Below are positions 1-8,943 of a stretch of 64,000 bases of DNA, piece by piece (position 1 is the stretch's first letter; each line of letters opens with the position of its first letter). The notes beneath the pieces were generated by a model. The model saw nothing but the letters and a program-made list of their open reading frames with translations. It searched no databases and had not been told where the DNA came from. The DNA comes from Minicystis rosea. Its GTDB lineage: Bacteria; Myxococcota_A; Polyangia; Polyangiales; Polyangiaceae. Where the stretch lies: the NCBI GenBank assembly GCA_001931535.1, contig CP016211.1, forward strand, positions 9,037,703-9,101,702. Direction: 5' to 3'. The position numbers and the translations under genes are program-made.

Positions 1-332
1 CCAGCCAGTACCAGGCGCCGAGCCAGTATCAGGCGGCTCCTTCGCAGGGCGGCATCGGCAGCAACGGCGGGTACGGCGGCATCGGCGGTCTCGGCGGTCT
101 CGGCGGTCTCGGGTACGGCGGTCTCGGCGGTCTCGGGTACGGCGGTCTCGGCGGTCTCGGGTACGGCGGTCTCGGCATCGGCGGCCTCGGCTTCGGCGGC
201 CTCGGCTTCGGCGGCCTCGGTTGCGGTGGCCTCGGCTTCGGCGGCCTCGGTTGCGGTGGCCTCGGCTTCGGCGGCTTCGGCGGCTGCGGCGGCTTCGGCG
301 GCTGCGGCGGCTGCGGCTTCGGCGGCTGGTGA
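1..332 (+). CDS. Gly-rich secreted protein, C-terminal part (5' end outside window)
   Basis: The frame with codons starting at position 3 is open from the window edge to a TGA at 330-332. It begins with Ser-Gln-Tyr-Gln-Ala-Pro repeats and passes into a long run of GGL, GYG, GFG and GGCG units, ending in Gly-Trp. Codon third positions stay G/C throughout. The start, and any signal peptide, lie outside the window. The Gln/Pro/Ala repeat at its beginning resembles the low-complexity parts of the two lipoproteins at 1031-1861 and 3917-4261, so the three may be related surface or matrix proteins. The function is unknown. The opposite strand also has an open Pro-rich frame, but that is only the complement of the Gly codons. 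Confidence 0.6.
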   Translation, partial: SQYQAPSQYQAAPSQGGIGSNGGYGGIGGLGGLGGLGYGGLGGLGYGGLGGLGYGGLGIGGLGFGGLGFGGLGCGGLGFGGLGCGGLGFGGFGGCGGFGGCGGCGFGGW

Positions 333-367
333 TCTGATCGCGGATCCTGCTTCGGTAGGATCGATTC

Positions 368-402
368 GGGCGGCTCTGCCGGTCTTCGCCGGCGAGCCGC
401 CC
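368..402 (+). terminator. Hairpin downstream of the Gly-rich gene
   Basis: GGGCGGCTC (368-376) pairs with GAGCCGCCC (394-402). An inner GCCGG/CCGGC stem follows, with one bulged T and a TCTTCG loop. It lies 36 bases after the stop codon. There is no U-tract, as is usual in such GC-rich genomes. The rest of 403-1030 shows no convincing gene on either strand. Confidence 0.55.
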
Positions 403-1030
403 GCTCGCGTTCCATGCGGGCAACGTCCTCCGACAGGACCGAAGAGCGCCTGACGGAATCGGACACAGCAAGAGCCGCAAGCGCGACGAGGCGCGAAGGC
501 GAAGGCGTACTCCTCGTACGCATGGCGCCCGAGCAACGACGGTGGGCGAAGCGTATCCGCCGGCCGGCAACGCGGAGATCTACGGGATGGTCTCCAATTC
601 ACGCGGCCGAGGACTTTGTCCTCATCCCGATGCGACGAACGTGAGGTCCGAAGCGGCGAAACATGCTGGAAATCCCGGGTGGATCACGGGGTGGTGGGGG
701 CTCATGGGCCGGCGGGGACGTGAGTCCCGCCGTGTGAATGAGTCCCTCGCGCTTCTCCATTTCGAAGGAGATTGGGAGAGCGCGGTACAGCCACGTTCCT
801 CCGCGGCGAAAGCCGTCCCGAAGCCATTGTCATGACGACGCGAAGCAACGCGCGGTGACGAAGAATGGTGAGGCCCAAACCAAGCGGGCGAGCATCGAAT
901 GGGAGAGAGCGCCGAGCCGATAGGGAAGAACGGCAGGCGCACTCGAACCGGCCCCGCGCCAAAGGGATCGACCAGCGCCGCTGCGCGGCGCTCGGCGAGC
1001 CCACATGCGTTCATCGAACCAGGAGATAGA

Positions 1031-1861
1031 ATGATGCGCTCTCTCGAGAACAAGACGACGCTCGCCCTCATGGCCCTCGCCGCAGTCGCGGCGACCGCCG
1101 GCTGCACGGCGCAGGCAGAGGATGGGGTGGGCGACGCCATCGCCGCATTGACCGAGCAGGATCTCCAAGGCACGCCGTGGGGCGCGCAGGCGCCTCTTGC
1201 GCCCGTCGAGCAAGCCGCGCCCACCGGGCAAGCGCCCGTCGAGCAAGGCGCGCCCATCGGACAAGCGCCCGTCGAGCAGGGCGCGCCCATCGGGCAGCCC
1301 GTGGAGCAAGGCGTTCCGCTGGGGCAGACGCCTGTCGAGCAGGGCGTGCCGATCGGCTCGCAGACGCCCATCCCGACGTGGGGTATGGTGCCGCCGGCAG
1401 GACAAGAGTCCGTGCCGCCGCTCGCGCAACCCCAGGTGGCGCCCACGGGGCAAGAGGCCATTCCGCCCACTGGGCAAGAGGCCATTCCGCCCACTGGGCA
1501 AGAGGCCATTCCGCCCACTGGGCAAGAGGTCGTCGTGCCGCCCATGGGACAGGCCGCCGTACCCGCGTGGACCGGAAGCGCGCCGGTGCCGCAACAGGGC
1601 AGCATCCCCACGCAGGCGGCGCCCACGCAGGCACCGCCCACCCAAGCGCCGCCCGCACAGGCGCCCGCGCAGGTCGCGCCGGTGGTGGGGGGCTGCGCCA
1701 CGCCGTGCGCGGTGCCCTGCGCCGTTCCCTTCACGTTCCCGGTCGCGCAGCAGTGCGGCTTCCTCGGCCTCGGTTTCCCGGGCGGCTTCTATACGAGCCT
1801 GCACCCCATCACGGGTGACTTCTTCGCCCTCCCCGGCCTCCGCAACTTCTGCTGCTTCTGA
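1031..1861 (+). CDS. Gln-rich repeat lipoprotein with Cys-rich C-terminus
   Basis: A 276-aa protein. The start is ATG at 1031, five bases after AGGAG (1021-1025). Residues 1-25 form a lipoprotein signal ending ATAGC (Cys25). Residues 58-110 repeat PVEQGAPIGQ-like units, residues 136-166 repeat IPPTGQEA-like units, and residues 190-215 repeat Gln-Ala-Pro-Pro-Thr. About 31 Gln occur in the whole protein, and the mature part after Cys25 contains no Lys. The last 55 residues hold seven Cys, including a terminal CCF, around a Gly/Phe-rich stretch. I recognise no family. The composition is that of a glutamine donor for a transglutaminase, and a transglutaminase-type gene lies at 4889-6154, but the link is inference. 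A secreted structural or matrix protein is the broader reading. Confidence 0.7.
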   Translation: MMRSLENKTTLALMALAAVAATAGCTAQAEDGVGDAIAALTEQDLQGTPWGAQAPLAPVEQAAPTGQAPVEQGAPIGQAPVEQGAPIGQPVEQGVPLGQTPVEQGVPIGSQTPIPTWGMVPPAGQESVPPLAQPQVAPTGQEAIPPTGQEAIPPTGQEAIPPTGQEVVVPPMGQAAVPAWTGSAPVPQQGSIPTQAAPTQAPPTQAPPAQAPAQVAPVVGGCATPCAVPCAVPFTFPVAQQCGFLGLGFPGGFYTSLHPITGDFFALPGLRNFCCF

Positions 1862-1871
1862 GATCGCCCGC

Positions 1872-1921
1872 GGTCCGGCCACGGACCTCGACGCTGCCGC
1901 GGCGGGGGCGCACCCCGCCGC
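1872..1921 (+). terminator. Double hairpin after the Gln-repeat gene
   Basis: Two adjacent hairpins follow the stop codon. GGTCCG (1872-1877) pairs with CGGACC (1882-1887), and GCGGCGGGG (1899-1907) pairs with CCCCGCCGC (1913-1921) over a five-base loop. No U-tract is seen. Confidence 0.45.
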
Positions 1922-2684
1922 CGGGCCGGCGAGCGCGCACCTCGCCGCCGACGACGCTCCACCCTCGGGAGGCGGCGAGCTCCACACCGCCGCCATCCTC
2001 CCAACACATGCATGCTGCCGTCGTGCAGCGGCCTTCAGCACAGCCGCCTCCGCAGTTGCGGGCGCGCCCAGCGTGACCTCGCGACGTTCGCCGATGACGT
2101 GATGTCGTTGGATGACGACGTCCCGTCCGGCGATACGTCATCTGCGCTCGCGCGCCAGAGGCAGTATCCGAGCTTGATCGTGAGTGGGCCCGATGGATCC
2201 ATCGAGCTCACGTGCACCCAGAGCTCCACGTGACCGATACCTGATCTCGGCCGCGGCAGGACACATACGGAGTCATCTGTCGCGACCACGTCGTCCACCG
2301 GGATCGACGCCGCCGTGGTGAGCGTGCACGCCCTCATCGACCTTGCGCACCCGGCCGATCGAGAGCGCGCGTGGGCCGACAGCACGGCGACCTCGTCGTC
2401 GTCGACGTCGCCGGTGACCATCGCACCGCCGCCTGCCGGGAACGGCCACCGCGACCTCCCCGCCAGCACCCGCCTGCTCGCGCGCTCTCGCAGGCCGCGA
2501 GGCCGCGGCCCGTGCCGGCGCGTCCTTGGGCGGTCGTGTGGGCTCCCGGGGGCGTCGGTTCTTACCAAGCGCCGTGGTGATGGATGTAAGCTCTGGACCT
2601 CCGCGAGGGCTGGCCCACAATGCGCCCGCCTCGTGGCGAATGCCGGCAAGAGGGAATGCCCTCCCGGTGGAGGAATCGGAGCTC
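1922..2684. other. Intergenic, no gene supported
   Basis: About 760 bases with open frames on both strands but no consistent start, ribosome site or recognisable motif. A short + frame ending at 2233 and a longer - frame (2035-2649) could be decayed coding sequence. I cannot support either. Confidence 0.4.
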
Positions 2685-3805
2685 ATGAATCGATCGCAAC
2701 TGAAGAACGTCGCGGCGGTGTTGGCCGTGACGGCGGCCGCTCTCCTTTCCGCGTGTCAGGACGACAAGGCCGCGCAGCCGGGCAAGACGGCGGCGCCCGC
2801 GCCCACGATGAAGGTGGCCGCCGCGCCCGAGCCGAAGAAGGACGAGATCGATCCCGATCGGCTGGCCATGTTCAGCCCGCTGCCGGCGACCATGGAGTCC
2901 CCGGCGAACCCGCTCACGGACGCCAAGATCGATCTCGGGCGCCAGCTCTACTACGAGAACCGCATCTCGAAGAACCAGGACATCTCCTGCAACACCTGCC
3001 ACGACCTCGCGGCCTACGGCGTCGACGGCAAGGCCACCTCCCCGGCCACAAGGGCCAGCTCGGCGCGCGCAACTCGCCGACCGTGTACAACGCCGCCGGC
3101 CACTTCGTGCAGTTCTGGGACGGCCGCGCCGCCACCGTGGAGGAGCAGGCCAAGGGCCCGCTCACGAACCCGGTCGAGATGGCGATGCTCAGCGACAAGC
3201 ACGTCCTCGAGGTGCTGAAGTCGATCCCGCAGTACGTCGACGCCTTCAAGAAGGCCTTCCCCGACGACAAGGATCCGATCACCTACGACAACGTCGGCAA
3301 GGCCATCGGCGCGTTCGAGCGCAAGCTCGTCACGCCCTCGCGCTGGGACAAGTTCCTGAAGGGCGACAAGAGCGCGCTGACCTCGGACGAGAAGGCCGGC
3401 TTCAACGCCTTCCTCGACGCGGGCTGCGCGGCCTGCCACACGGGCCCGTACCTCGGCGGCGCCGTCTACCAGAAGGCCGGTCTCTTGAAGCCCTGGCCGA
3501 ACCAGAAGGATCAGGGCCGCTTCGACGTGACCAAGAACGAAATCGACAAGATGATGTTCAAGGTCCCGACCCTCCGCAACGTGGCGAAGACGGCGCCCTA
3601 CTTCCACGACGGCCAGACCAAGACGCTGGAAGAGGCCGTGAAGATGATGGCCTCGTATCAGTCCGGCAAGGAGCTCAAGGACAGCGAGGTGAAGTCGATC
3701 GTCGCCTTCCTCGACACGCTCACCGGCGACGTCCCGAAGGACTACATCAAGCAGCCCGAGCTCCCCAAGTCGACGGCCAAGACGCCCAAGGCCGACCCGA
3801 AGTAG
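2685..3805 (+). pseudogene. Di-heme cytochrome c peroxidase (MauG/CcpA type), single-base frameshift
   Basis: The protein starts at ATG 2685 with GGAGG at 2669-2673. It has a lipoprotein signal ending LLSAC (Cys24). The first heme site CNTCH (residues 102-106) is followed by a conserved peroxidase region, and the second heme site CAACH by a distal part rich in Lys. Di-heme peroxidases of this family reduce hydrogen peroxide in the periplasm using c-type haems. The reading frame changes within a run of four C at 3040-3043. Adding one C would give Pro-Gly-His-Lys-Gly-Gln-Leu-Gly-Ala-Arg-Asn-Ser-Pro, the family's usual sequence, and an unbroken protein. All else is intact, so this is either a sequencing error in a homopolymer or a very recent mutation. 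Confidence 0.85.
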
Positions 3806-3860
3806 ACTCCATCACGATGGGGCCGCATACAGGCCCCCAATCCCAAACATCGATCGGGAT

Positions 3861-3895
3861 CTGCGGCGCTCGGGATCGCAAACCGAGCGCCGCAG
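3861..3895. terminator. Bidirectional terminator between convergent genes
   Basis: A perfect 13-bp stem, CTGCGGCGCTCGG (3861-3873) against CCGAGCGCCGCAG (3883-3895), has a nine-base loop. It lies between the peroxidase stop (+ strand) and the stop of the Lys-rich lipoprotein (- strand) and can serve both. Confidence 0.8.
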
Positions 3896-3916
3896 CCCGA
3901 AGTCTGATCTCTGCGA

Positions 3917-4261
3917 TCAGTACTGGCCGACGGGCAGTTGCGAGGGCGCGCTCGACTGCTGCGTGGGCGCGTACTGGATGGGCGGCGGCGCCTTCTTCGA
4001 GAACTTCTGGAACTTCGAGAACTTCTTGGTGAACTTCGTGAACTGGCTGGGCGCGGGCGCCTGCGAGGGCAGCGGCGAGAGCTCGGGAGAGCCGAGGCCC
4101 TGGCTCGGGATGGCTTGGCCCTGACCGAGCTGCGCCTGCTCGGCCTCGAGCACGCTCTCATCCATGCTGTCGTCATCGTAGGACGCGGCGCAGCCCGCCG
4201 ACGCGAAGCACGCGAGACCGGAGAGCACGAGTGCGGACACTGACTTCACGAATGAATTCAT
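3917..4261 (-). CDS. Small Lys/Gln-rich lipoprotein
   Basis: A 114-aa protein starting at ATG 4261, eight bases after AGGAG. The lipoprotein signal ends SAGC (Cys24). An acidic segment (DDDSMDESVLEAEQ) is followed by Gln/Ser/Pro repeats. Residues 74-90 are a Lys-Phe block with Thr/Ser-Lys pairs (FTKFTKKFSKFQKFSKK), and the protein ends in Gln/Pro repeats. I recognise no family. The Gln/Pro/Ser repeats resemble those at 1-60 and in the 1031-1861 protein. The clustered lysines contrast with the Lys-free mature protein at 1031-1861. Whether it is an acyl acceptor for the nearby transglutaminase homologue is inference. Confidence 0.7.
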   Translation of the reverse strand: MNSFVKSVSALVLSGLACFASAGCAASYDDDSMDESVLEAEQAQLGQGQAIPSQGLGSPELSPLPSQAPAPSQFTKFTKKFSKFQKFSKKAPPPIQYAPTQQSSAPSQLPVGQY

Positions 4262-4888
4262 CTTCCATTCTCCTGGGTTCGGCTCCGCCGACGATGACGG
4301 GACGCCGGAGCCATGCTCGCGATTGCGGGGAGCCGACTCACAAGGTCTCTTCGGCGCGCGACTGCGAATGTCCACTGCCCGGGCCTCACTTTGCTTCGAA
4401 GGTGCTTGTCGCCGCGCGGAACATGCGCATTTGCCGATCATCGCCGCGAGGCGCCGAGATCGTGAGAGCCGGTCAGGATTCGATGCGAAGGGGCCAAGGC
4501 GCGAAGAGATCTTGATTTCCACGTCTCGATGACGCCTCTCGTCTCGAGCACCGCGCGCCGAGCGGAGTCGGCCGGCAGATTCCGGAGACATCGAGAGGAG
4601 CACCAAAGCCCTCTCCCTCCCAGCCAAGGGATCTCCGCCGCTCCCCAAAGCCCGCTCCTCCGGGATTCCCGAAGAGCCGTGTCGCGCCCGCGGCTTCAAC
4701 GAGGTTACCGAAAAGCCTCCTCGGACGACCGCCGCTCTTCCAACGTTCGAGAGGCTCGATCGACGAGACGTGAATGGGTGACGTCTCTCCCTACAATCGG
4801 CGTCAGGCCTGCAGCGACAACGCGTGCGCGTCGGCGCAGCGCGCGCCGTTGCCGAGTGAATCCAAGGGCGCCTTTCGCGCCGGAAGCG
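4262..4888. other. Intergenic, no gene seen
   Basis: About 630 bases between two - strand genes. The + frames here run antisense into the transglutaminase-like gene and have no start context. No repeat or clear promoter was identified. Confidence 0.4.
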
Positions 4889-6154
4889 TCACTCCGGCTG
4901 CTGCCCGAGGACGATGAGCTGCTTGACCACGCTGGGGCGGATGAAGGGATTGTGATGGTTGCTGCCCACGTAGAACGGCAGATCGTCCGGGCCCATGCCG
5001 CGCGCCACCCAGATGAAGGGAGGCACGGTCAGCCGGTTCGTCTCTCGATTCGAGATGGCGACGTACTCGCCGCCGAGGATCTTGGCGTTCGGATCGCTGG
5101 CGTCGGCGTCGAGCTCGAGCACGGCGGTCACGCGCATCTCGTAGGTGGAGCGGAGGCCGGAGAGCAGCTCGACATGGGGCTTGTCCTCGCCGACGAAGCG
5201 GAGCCCGAGATCCATGAAGGCGAACCCTTGGGCGGCAGGGTTCCACACGTAGGTGGCGTCGGGGCCCGCGATGGAGCTGCGCGTGACCAGGTTGACGGCC
5301 GCGGCCCGCGTGAGCGGTTGGAAGTCGTACACGTAATAGCGATAGGTCGGCTGCGTCCAGATCTGGTCGGTCGTATTCTCGTTCTGCGCGGCCATCGCAA
5401 ACGGGATTTGATGTCGCCGGAGGAGCGTGGAGACGGCAATGATGAGCGAGCCGGGGTTGACGCCGCGGCAGCCGTCCTTGAGGACCCGACCATACCAATC
5501 GTACGGGATGTCGTAGGGGCGCGTGCCGCACGTCGAGCCGATGATCACGACGGGGCTGTCGACGTACACCTCGGCCATGAGCGCGTTCACGTCGCCGATC
5601 TCGAAGCGCACGCAGCCCGACGTGCCCTCGGTGCATTTGGCAATGCCGCCGCGCCCGTCGGGCCCCGCGAAGACCCGGTGGAGGATGGGTGCGTTGTTCG
5701 TCGCGGCGCCCGCCCAACCGGGACAATGGCCATTCCAGAGCGCCAGCGCGGGCGCGCCCATTCCATGGTTGTTGTGCTCCCAGGCCTTGGCGAAATAGGT
5801 CGCCTCCGGCGCGGTGATCGCCATGTACTTCTCGATGGGCGAGCGCGGGTCGCTCCCGCGCTGATACCAGTGCAGGTCCGTGCCTCCGTAGGCGAAAGGC
5901 CAATACGTATCGGGATAAGGCGTCCTCGCGTCCGGCACGCCGAACTCCTCTCCGATGTCGGCCGCGCTGATGTTGTCGATCAAGCGGCGAGATGCGGTGG
6001 AGACCAGCGTCTCGGGTTGCTCCGCATAGCCGATCTCGAGAGTCCCCTTGGCGGCGCCGAGCGGCTCCGTGCGCGCCGACGGTCGCTCGCCGCATCCGGC
6101 GAGGACGCTCACCAGCAGCAACGCAATACAGTTCGACCCCAAACTCCGCGTCAT
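4889..6154 (-). CDS. Transglutaminase-elicitor (TGase, GP42-like) lipoprotein
   Basis: A 421-aa protein starting at ATG 6154 with GGAGAG just upstream. The lipoprotein signal ends VLAGC (Cys21). The body matches my memory of the Phytophthora GP42 transglutaminase-elicitor family in order. There is a YWPFAYGGTDLHW segment (84-96), a WNGHCPGWAGAA segment with the candidate nucleophile Cys144, a DVNALMAEVYVDSP segment (188-201), and an RGVNPGSLIIAVSTLL segment (230-245) followed by an NENTTDQIWTQP segment (258-269). Known members form isopeptide bonds between Gln and Lys side chains. Here the enzyme would be anchored in an envelope membrane. Gln-rich and Lys-rich lipoproteins lie within 5 kb. 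The catalytic His and Asp were not assigned, and activity is not shown. Confidence 0.72.
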   Translation of the reverse strand: MTRSLGSNCIALLLVSVLAGCGERPSARTEPLGAAKGTLEIGYAEQPETLVSTASRRLIDNISAADIGEEFGVPDARTPYPDTYWPFAYGGTDLHWYQRGSDPRSPIEKYMAITAPEATYFAKAWEHNNHGMGAPALALWNGHCPGWAGAATNNAPILHRVFAGPDGRGGIAKCTEGTSGCVRFEIGDVNALMAEVYVDSPVVIIGSTCGTRPYDIPYDWYGRVLKDGCRGVNPGSLIIAVSTLLRRHQIPFAMAAQNENTTDQIWTQPTYRYYVYDFQPLTRAAAVNLVTRSSIAGPDATYVWNPAAQGFAFMDLGLRFVGEDKPHVELLSGLRSTYEMRVTAVLELDADASDPNAKILGGEYVAISNRETNRLTVPPFIWVARGMGPDDLPFYVGSNHHNPFIRPSVVKQLIVLGQQPE

Positions 6155-6610
6155 GGCCTCTCCAGTTCTCGTCTGTTTTCGTGCTCCTACGTGGAAGGAG
6201 CGCGCGCTAGAGCCGTTAGCAACTTCCGCGCGCGGTTCGACGCGGATGCAAACGACGCGACCGTGCCGGTCGGGTGCAGATGTGGAGACGTCTGTGACAC
6301 CGCGTGCGATCGACGTGTCGGCCGTCCGCCTCGCGACGTTCACGAGGGTGACGGAAAACACGTGCCCCGACGACGGAACGCGCACGCCATCGCGCTGTCG
6401 CGCACGGACTCGCCCATCTTCGCTGGACGGTCGCATCCCAACGGCGAAATCGCGGCCCACGAGCGAAGCCCCGGAGTCGACGAGAAAACGCGGGCGATGC
6501 GTCCTCCACGCACCGCGATCCGCCCATCGCGTGCAACGCGGGTGATCCGCGCGGCGCGCGACTCCATTTCAATCATCACCGACGACGAGGATGCGCTCGA
6601 AGAGGGTGCT
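6155..6610. other. Intergenic, no gene seen
   Basis: Frames on both strands are open only because of the high GC. No start signal or domain was recognised. Confidence 0.35.
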
Positions 6611-6775
6611 CCGCGCTGCGTGTGAATCCATGTCGAGCGTCGATGTCGAGACGCGATCACACGTGATGACGCGCACGGCATGAGAATCGATGTCGGCGTC
6701 GAGCCGAGACGCAATCACGCGCGAGGGCGCGGGCTCCATGTGAATCCACCTCGATGCCGAGAGGCGATCACACGA
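6611..6775. repeat. Three diverged direct repeats of about 60 bp
   Basis: The core 'tgaatcca…cgatg…gag(a)cgcgatcaca' recurs at about 6619-6662, 6679-6720 and 6738-6773. Each copy carries a TGTGAATCCA- or TGAGAATCGA-like start and ends in GGCGATCACACG or a close variant. The copies differ by substitutions and small indels. The function is unknown. The stretch from here to 6979 contains no gene. Confidence 0.5.
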
Positions 6776-6979
6776 GCTGCCCACGGGGCGAGCGCCGGAG
6801 AAGGGACCTCGGCGCGCGGCGGGTGCGCTTTGCGCGGGGCGATGCGGAAGGCGATCCTCGGCGCGCGGGAGGGGCGATCGGCGATCGCTGCACGCATGCG
6901 CCCGTGCCCCGGAGGGGCGCCTTGGCGGGCGAGCCAACTTGACGGGGCAGCGAGCGCTTTCCAAGATGGCCCCCGGTCC

Positions 6980-8671
6980 ATGCGCCTCCCCCGATCCCCA
7001 GAGCTGATTCGCTTCGGCGGCATGCTCGTGATCTTCATCGCGAGCGGGCTCGGGATCACGTACCTCGTGCTGCCGCCGCCCGACGACGAGGACAAGCCCC
7101 GCCCTCCCCCGGCGCTCCGCGTGGCCGGGATGGTGGTGCCGGCGGGCGGTGATCGCGTCGCCGGCGCGATGGACAAGGTGCGCCGCTACGCCGCCGGCGA
7201 GCTCACCCTCAAGCTGCCCAACGGGGCCTCGCGCAAGGTCAAGCTGCGGGCCTTCGGGGCCGAGATCGATCGGGTGCGCCTCGCCTCGTACGTGAAGGAA
7301 GCCGAGCGCCCCACGAGCGCCGTGCGCCGCGCCCACGACGCCGCGAAGAAGCCGGATGAGCCCATCGACGTGCCGCTCCCCGTGGCGCTCGATCAGGAGG
7401 CCGCCGTGGCCCGGCTCCTCGATCTCAAGGCCGAGATCGACACGCCCGCGCGCGACGCGTACATCGATCTGGAGAAGCGCGAGCTGCGCAAGGAAGAAGT
7501 CGGCTACCGCCTCGACGTGTACGGCACGCTGGCGCGCATCGACGCGGCCTTCCGCAAGGGCGACGACGCGGTGGAGGCCGCGGTCGAGACGATCGCGCCG
7601 CGCCTCACCGCCGCCGAGCTCGGGAACGTGAAGTTCGACCACGTCCTCGGCTACTTCGAGACGCGCTACTCGCAGGGCGGCAAGGCCAAGGAGCGCACGT
7701 ACAACTTGAGGCTCGCGGCCTCGAAGCTCGACGGCACGGTGGTGATGCCGGGGCAGACCTTCGATTTCAACGGCACCGTGGGCCCGCGCGACGAGGCGCA
7801 CGGCTACAAGGTCGCGCCCGTGATCGCGCAGGGCGAGCTCGTCGACGGGCTCGGCGGCGGCACGTGCCAGATCAGCGGCACCCTCCACGGCGCCGCGTTC
7901 TTCTCGGGCCTCACGATGGTGGAGCGCTATCCGCACTCGCGGCCGAGCTACTACATCAAGCTCGGGCTCGACGCGACGGTGGTCTATCCGACCATCAACT
8001 TCCGCTTCAAGAACCCGTTCGACTTCCCCATCGTGCTCCACGAGACGGTGGCGAACGGCGTGGTTCGCGCGGAGATCCTCGGCCCGGAGCGCAAGCTCAC
8101 GGTGACGTACTTCCGCCGCATCGACGAGGTGGTCCCCTTCGAGGAGGTCGAGCGCAAGACGCCGAAGCTGCCCGAAGGCGCGCGCGTGTTGGCGCAGCGA
8201 GGCATCCCCGGGTTTCGCACGTCGAGCTCGCGCGTGGTGCGTGACGGCGCCTATGCCGAGCGCACCAAGTGGAGCGACGCGTATCCGCCGACGACGCAGA
8301 TCGTCCACGTCGGCACCGGCCCCAAGGACGAGGGCGCAAAGTACCAGGACGACAACCACCCCGAGTACGTGGTCGACGAATACCTGGTGGTGACGCAGGG
8401 CCCCGACATCCGCTCGCCCACCGCGAGCGGCCCCGAGCCCGGCGGCGGCACCGTCGAGAGCCGCGAGCCCGGGAAGACCGGCGAATACGGCTGGACCGAG
8501 CGCCAAGGCCTCTCCCGCTTCAAGAACAAGGACGAGGCCCGCGGCGACGAGACGCAGGCCGAAGGCGTCCGCGCCGCCAGCGTGAAGACCGGCGACAAGG
8601 ACGCCGCCGACAAGCCCGAGGGCGAGAAGCCCAAGAAAAAGAAGAAGAAGAAAAAGAAGCCGGCCGAGTGA
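6980..8671 (+). CDS. VanW-domain membrane-anchored protein
   Basis: A 563-aa protein starting at ATG 6980. A TTGACG box at about 6940 may be its -35 element; no strong ribosome site is seen. An N-terminal membrane anchor (about 12-30, FGGMLVIFIASGLGITYLVL) precedes a helical region and then the VanW domain (about 235-360). The domain shows GQTFDFNGTVGPRDEAHGY, GGGTCQISGTLHGAAF and INFRFKNP. The tail is charged and ends in a poly-Lys stretch and AE. VanW domains occur in the vanB-type glycopeptide resistance cluster and in many envelope proteins, and their biochemical role is not settled. Nothing nearby suggests a vancomycin cluster, so resistance should not be inferred. Confidence 0.8.
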   Translation: MRLPRSPELIRFGGMLVIFIASGLGITYLVLPPPDDEDKPRPPPALRVAGMVVPAGGDRVAGAMDKVRRYAAGELTLKLPNGASRKVKLRAFGAEIDRVRLASYVKEAERPTSAVRRAHDAAKKPDEPIDVPLPVALDQEAAVARLLDLKAEIDTPARDAYIDLEKRELRKEEVGYRLDVYGTLARIDAAFRKGDDAVEAAVETIAPRLTAAELGNVKFDHVLGYFETRYSQGGKAKERTYNLRLAASKLDGTVVMPGQTFDFNGTVGPRDEAHGYKVAPVIAQGELVDGLGGGTCQISGTLHGAAFFSGLTMVERYPHSRPSYYIKLGLDATVVYPTINFRFKNPFDFPIVLHETVANGVVRAEILGPERKLTVTYFRRIDEVVPFEEVERKTPKLPEGARVLAQRGIPGFRTSSSRVVRDGAYAERTKWSDAYPPTTQIVHVGTGPKDEGAKYQDDNHPEYVVDEYLVVTQGPDIRSPTASGPEPGGGTVESREPGKTGEYGWTERQGLSRFKNKDEARGDETQAEGVRAASVKTGDKDAADKPEGEKPKKKKKKKKKPAE

Positions 8672-8817
8672 CGCCGAGGCCGGGGACGAGCTGTCCGAAT
8701 CCGTGATCCAGGCCGCCGAACGGCCCTCGGGCCCCGCGGGGTTCAGGTTGACGGCCGCGCGCGCAGATGGCACGAGGGCGATGTTCGGCTCCCCGCGGGC
8801 CCTCATCTGGAGACGTC

Positions 8818-8943
8818 ATGAGCAGCAGCGAAATCGACACCGATCACGTCCCGACCGACGACTGGACCGTTTCGAAGCTCGTCGGTCTGGGCCTCCTGGT
8901 CCTCGGCGCGTTCTTCGTCTTCATCTACAACGTCTCGCCCTGA
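8818..8943 (+). CDS. 41-aa single-pass membrane protein
   Basis: ATG 8818 lies five bases after GGAG (8809-8812) and the stop is at 8941-8943. The protein has an acidic N-terminus followed by one hydrophobic helix (VGLGLLVLGAFFVFIYNV). The ribosome site and clean membrane segment support a real gene. It lies 146 bases downstream of the VanW-domain gene on the same strand. I know no homologue. Confidence 0.6.
   Translation: MSSSEIDTDHVPTDDWTVSKLVGLGLLVLGAFFVFIYNVSP

Noticed and set aside
29..523. Pro-rich open frame on the - strand
   Set aside because: It is the complement of the Gly-rich coding repeats of the + gene at 1-332 and has no start context.
622..1734. Long Cys/Gly-rich frame on the - strand
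   Set aside because: Antisense to the Gln-repeat lipoprotein; its repeats mirror the + strand repeats and there is no ribosome site.
4529..6625. 698-aa frame on the + strand
   Set aside because: Antisense of the transglutaminase-like gene; no domain, and explained by GC-rich codon complement.
6980..8671. Glycopeptide-resistance gene
   Set aside because: Only the VanW domain is shared; no vanH, vanA/B, vanX or regulator genes are present nearby.
6569..8806. 745-aa frame on the - strand
   Set aside because: Antisense of the VanW-domain gene with Leu/Ala/Arg-rich shadow composition.
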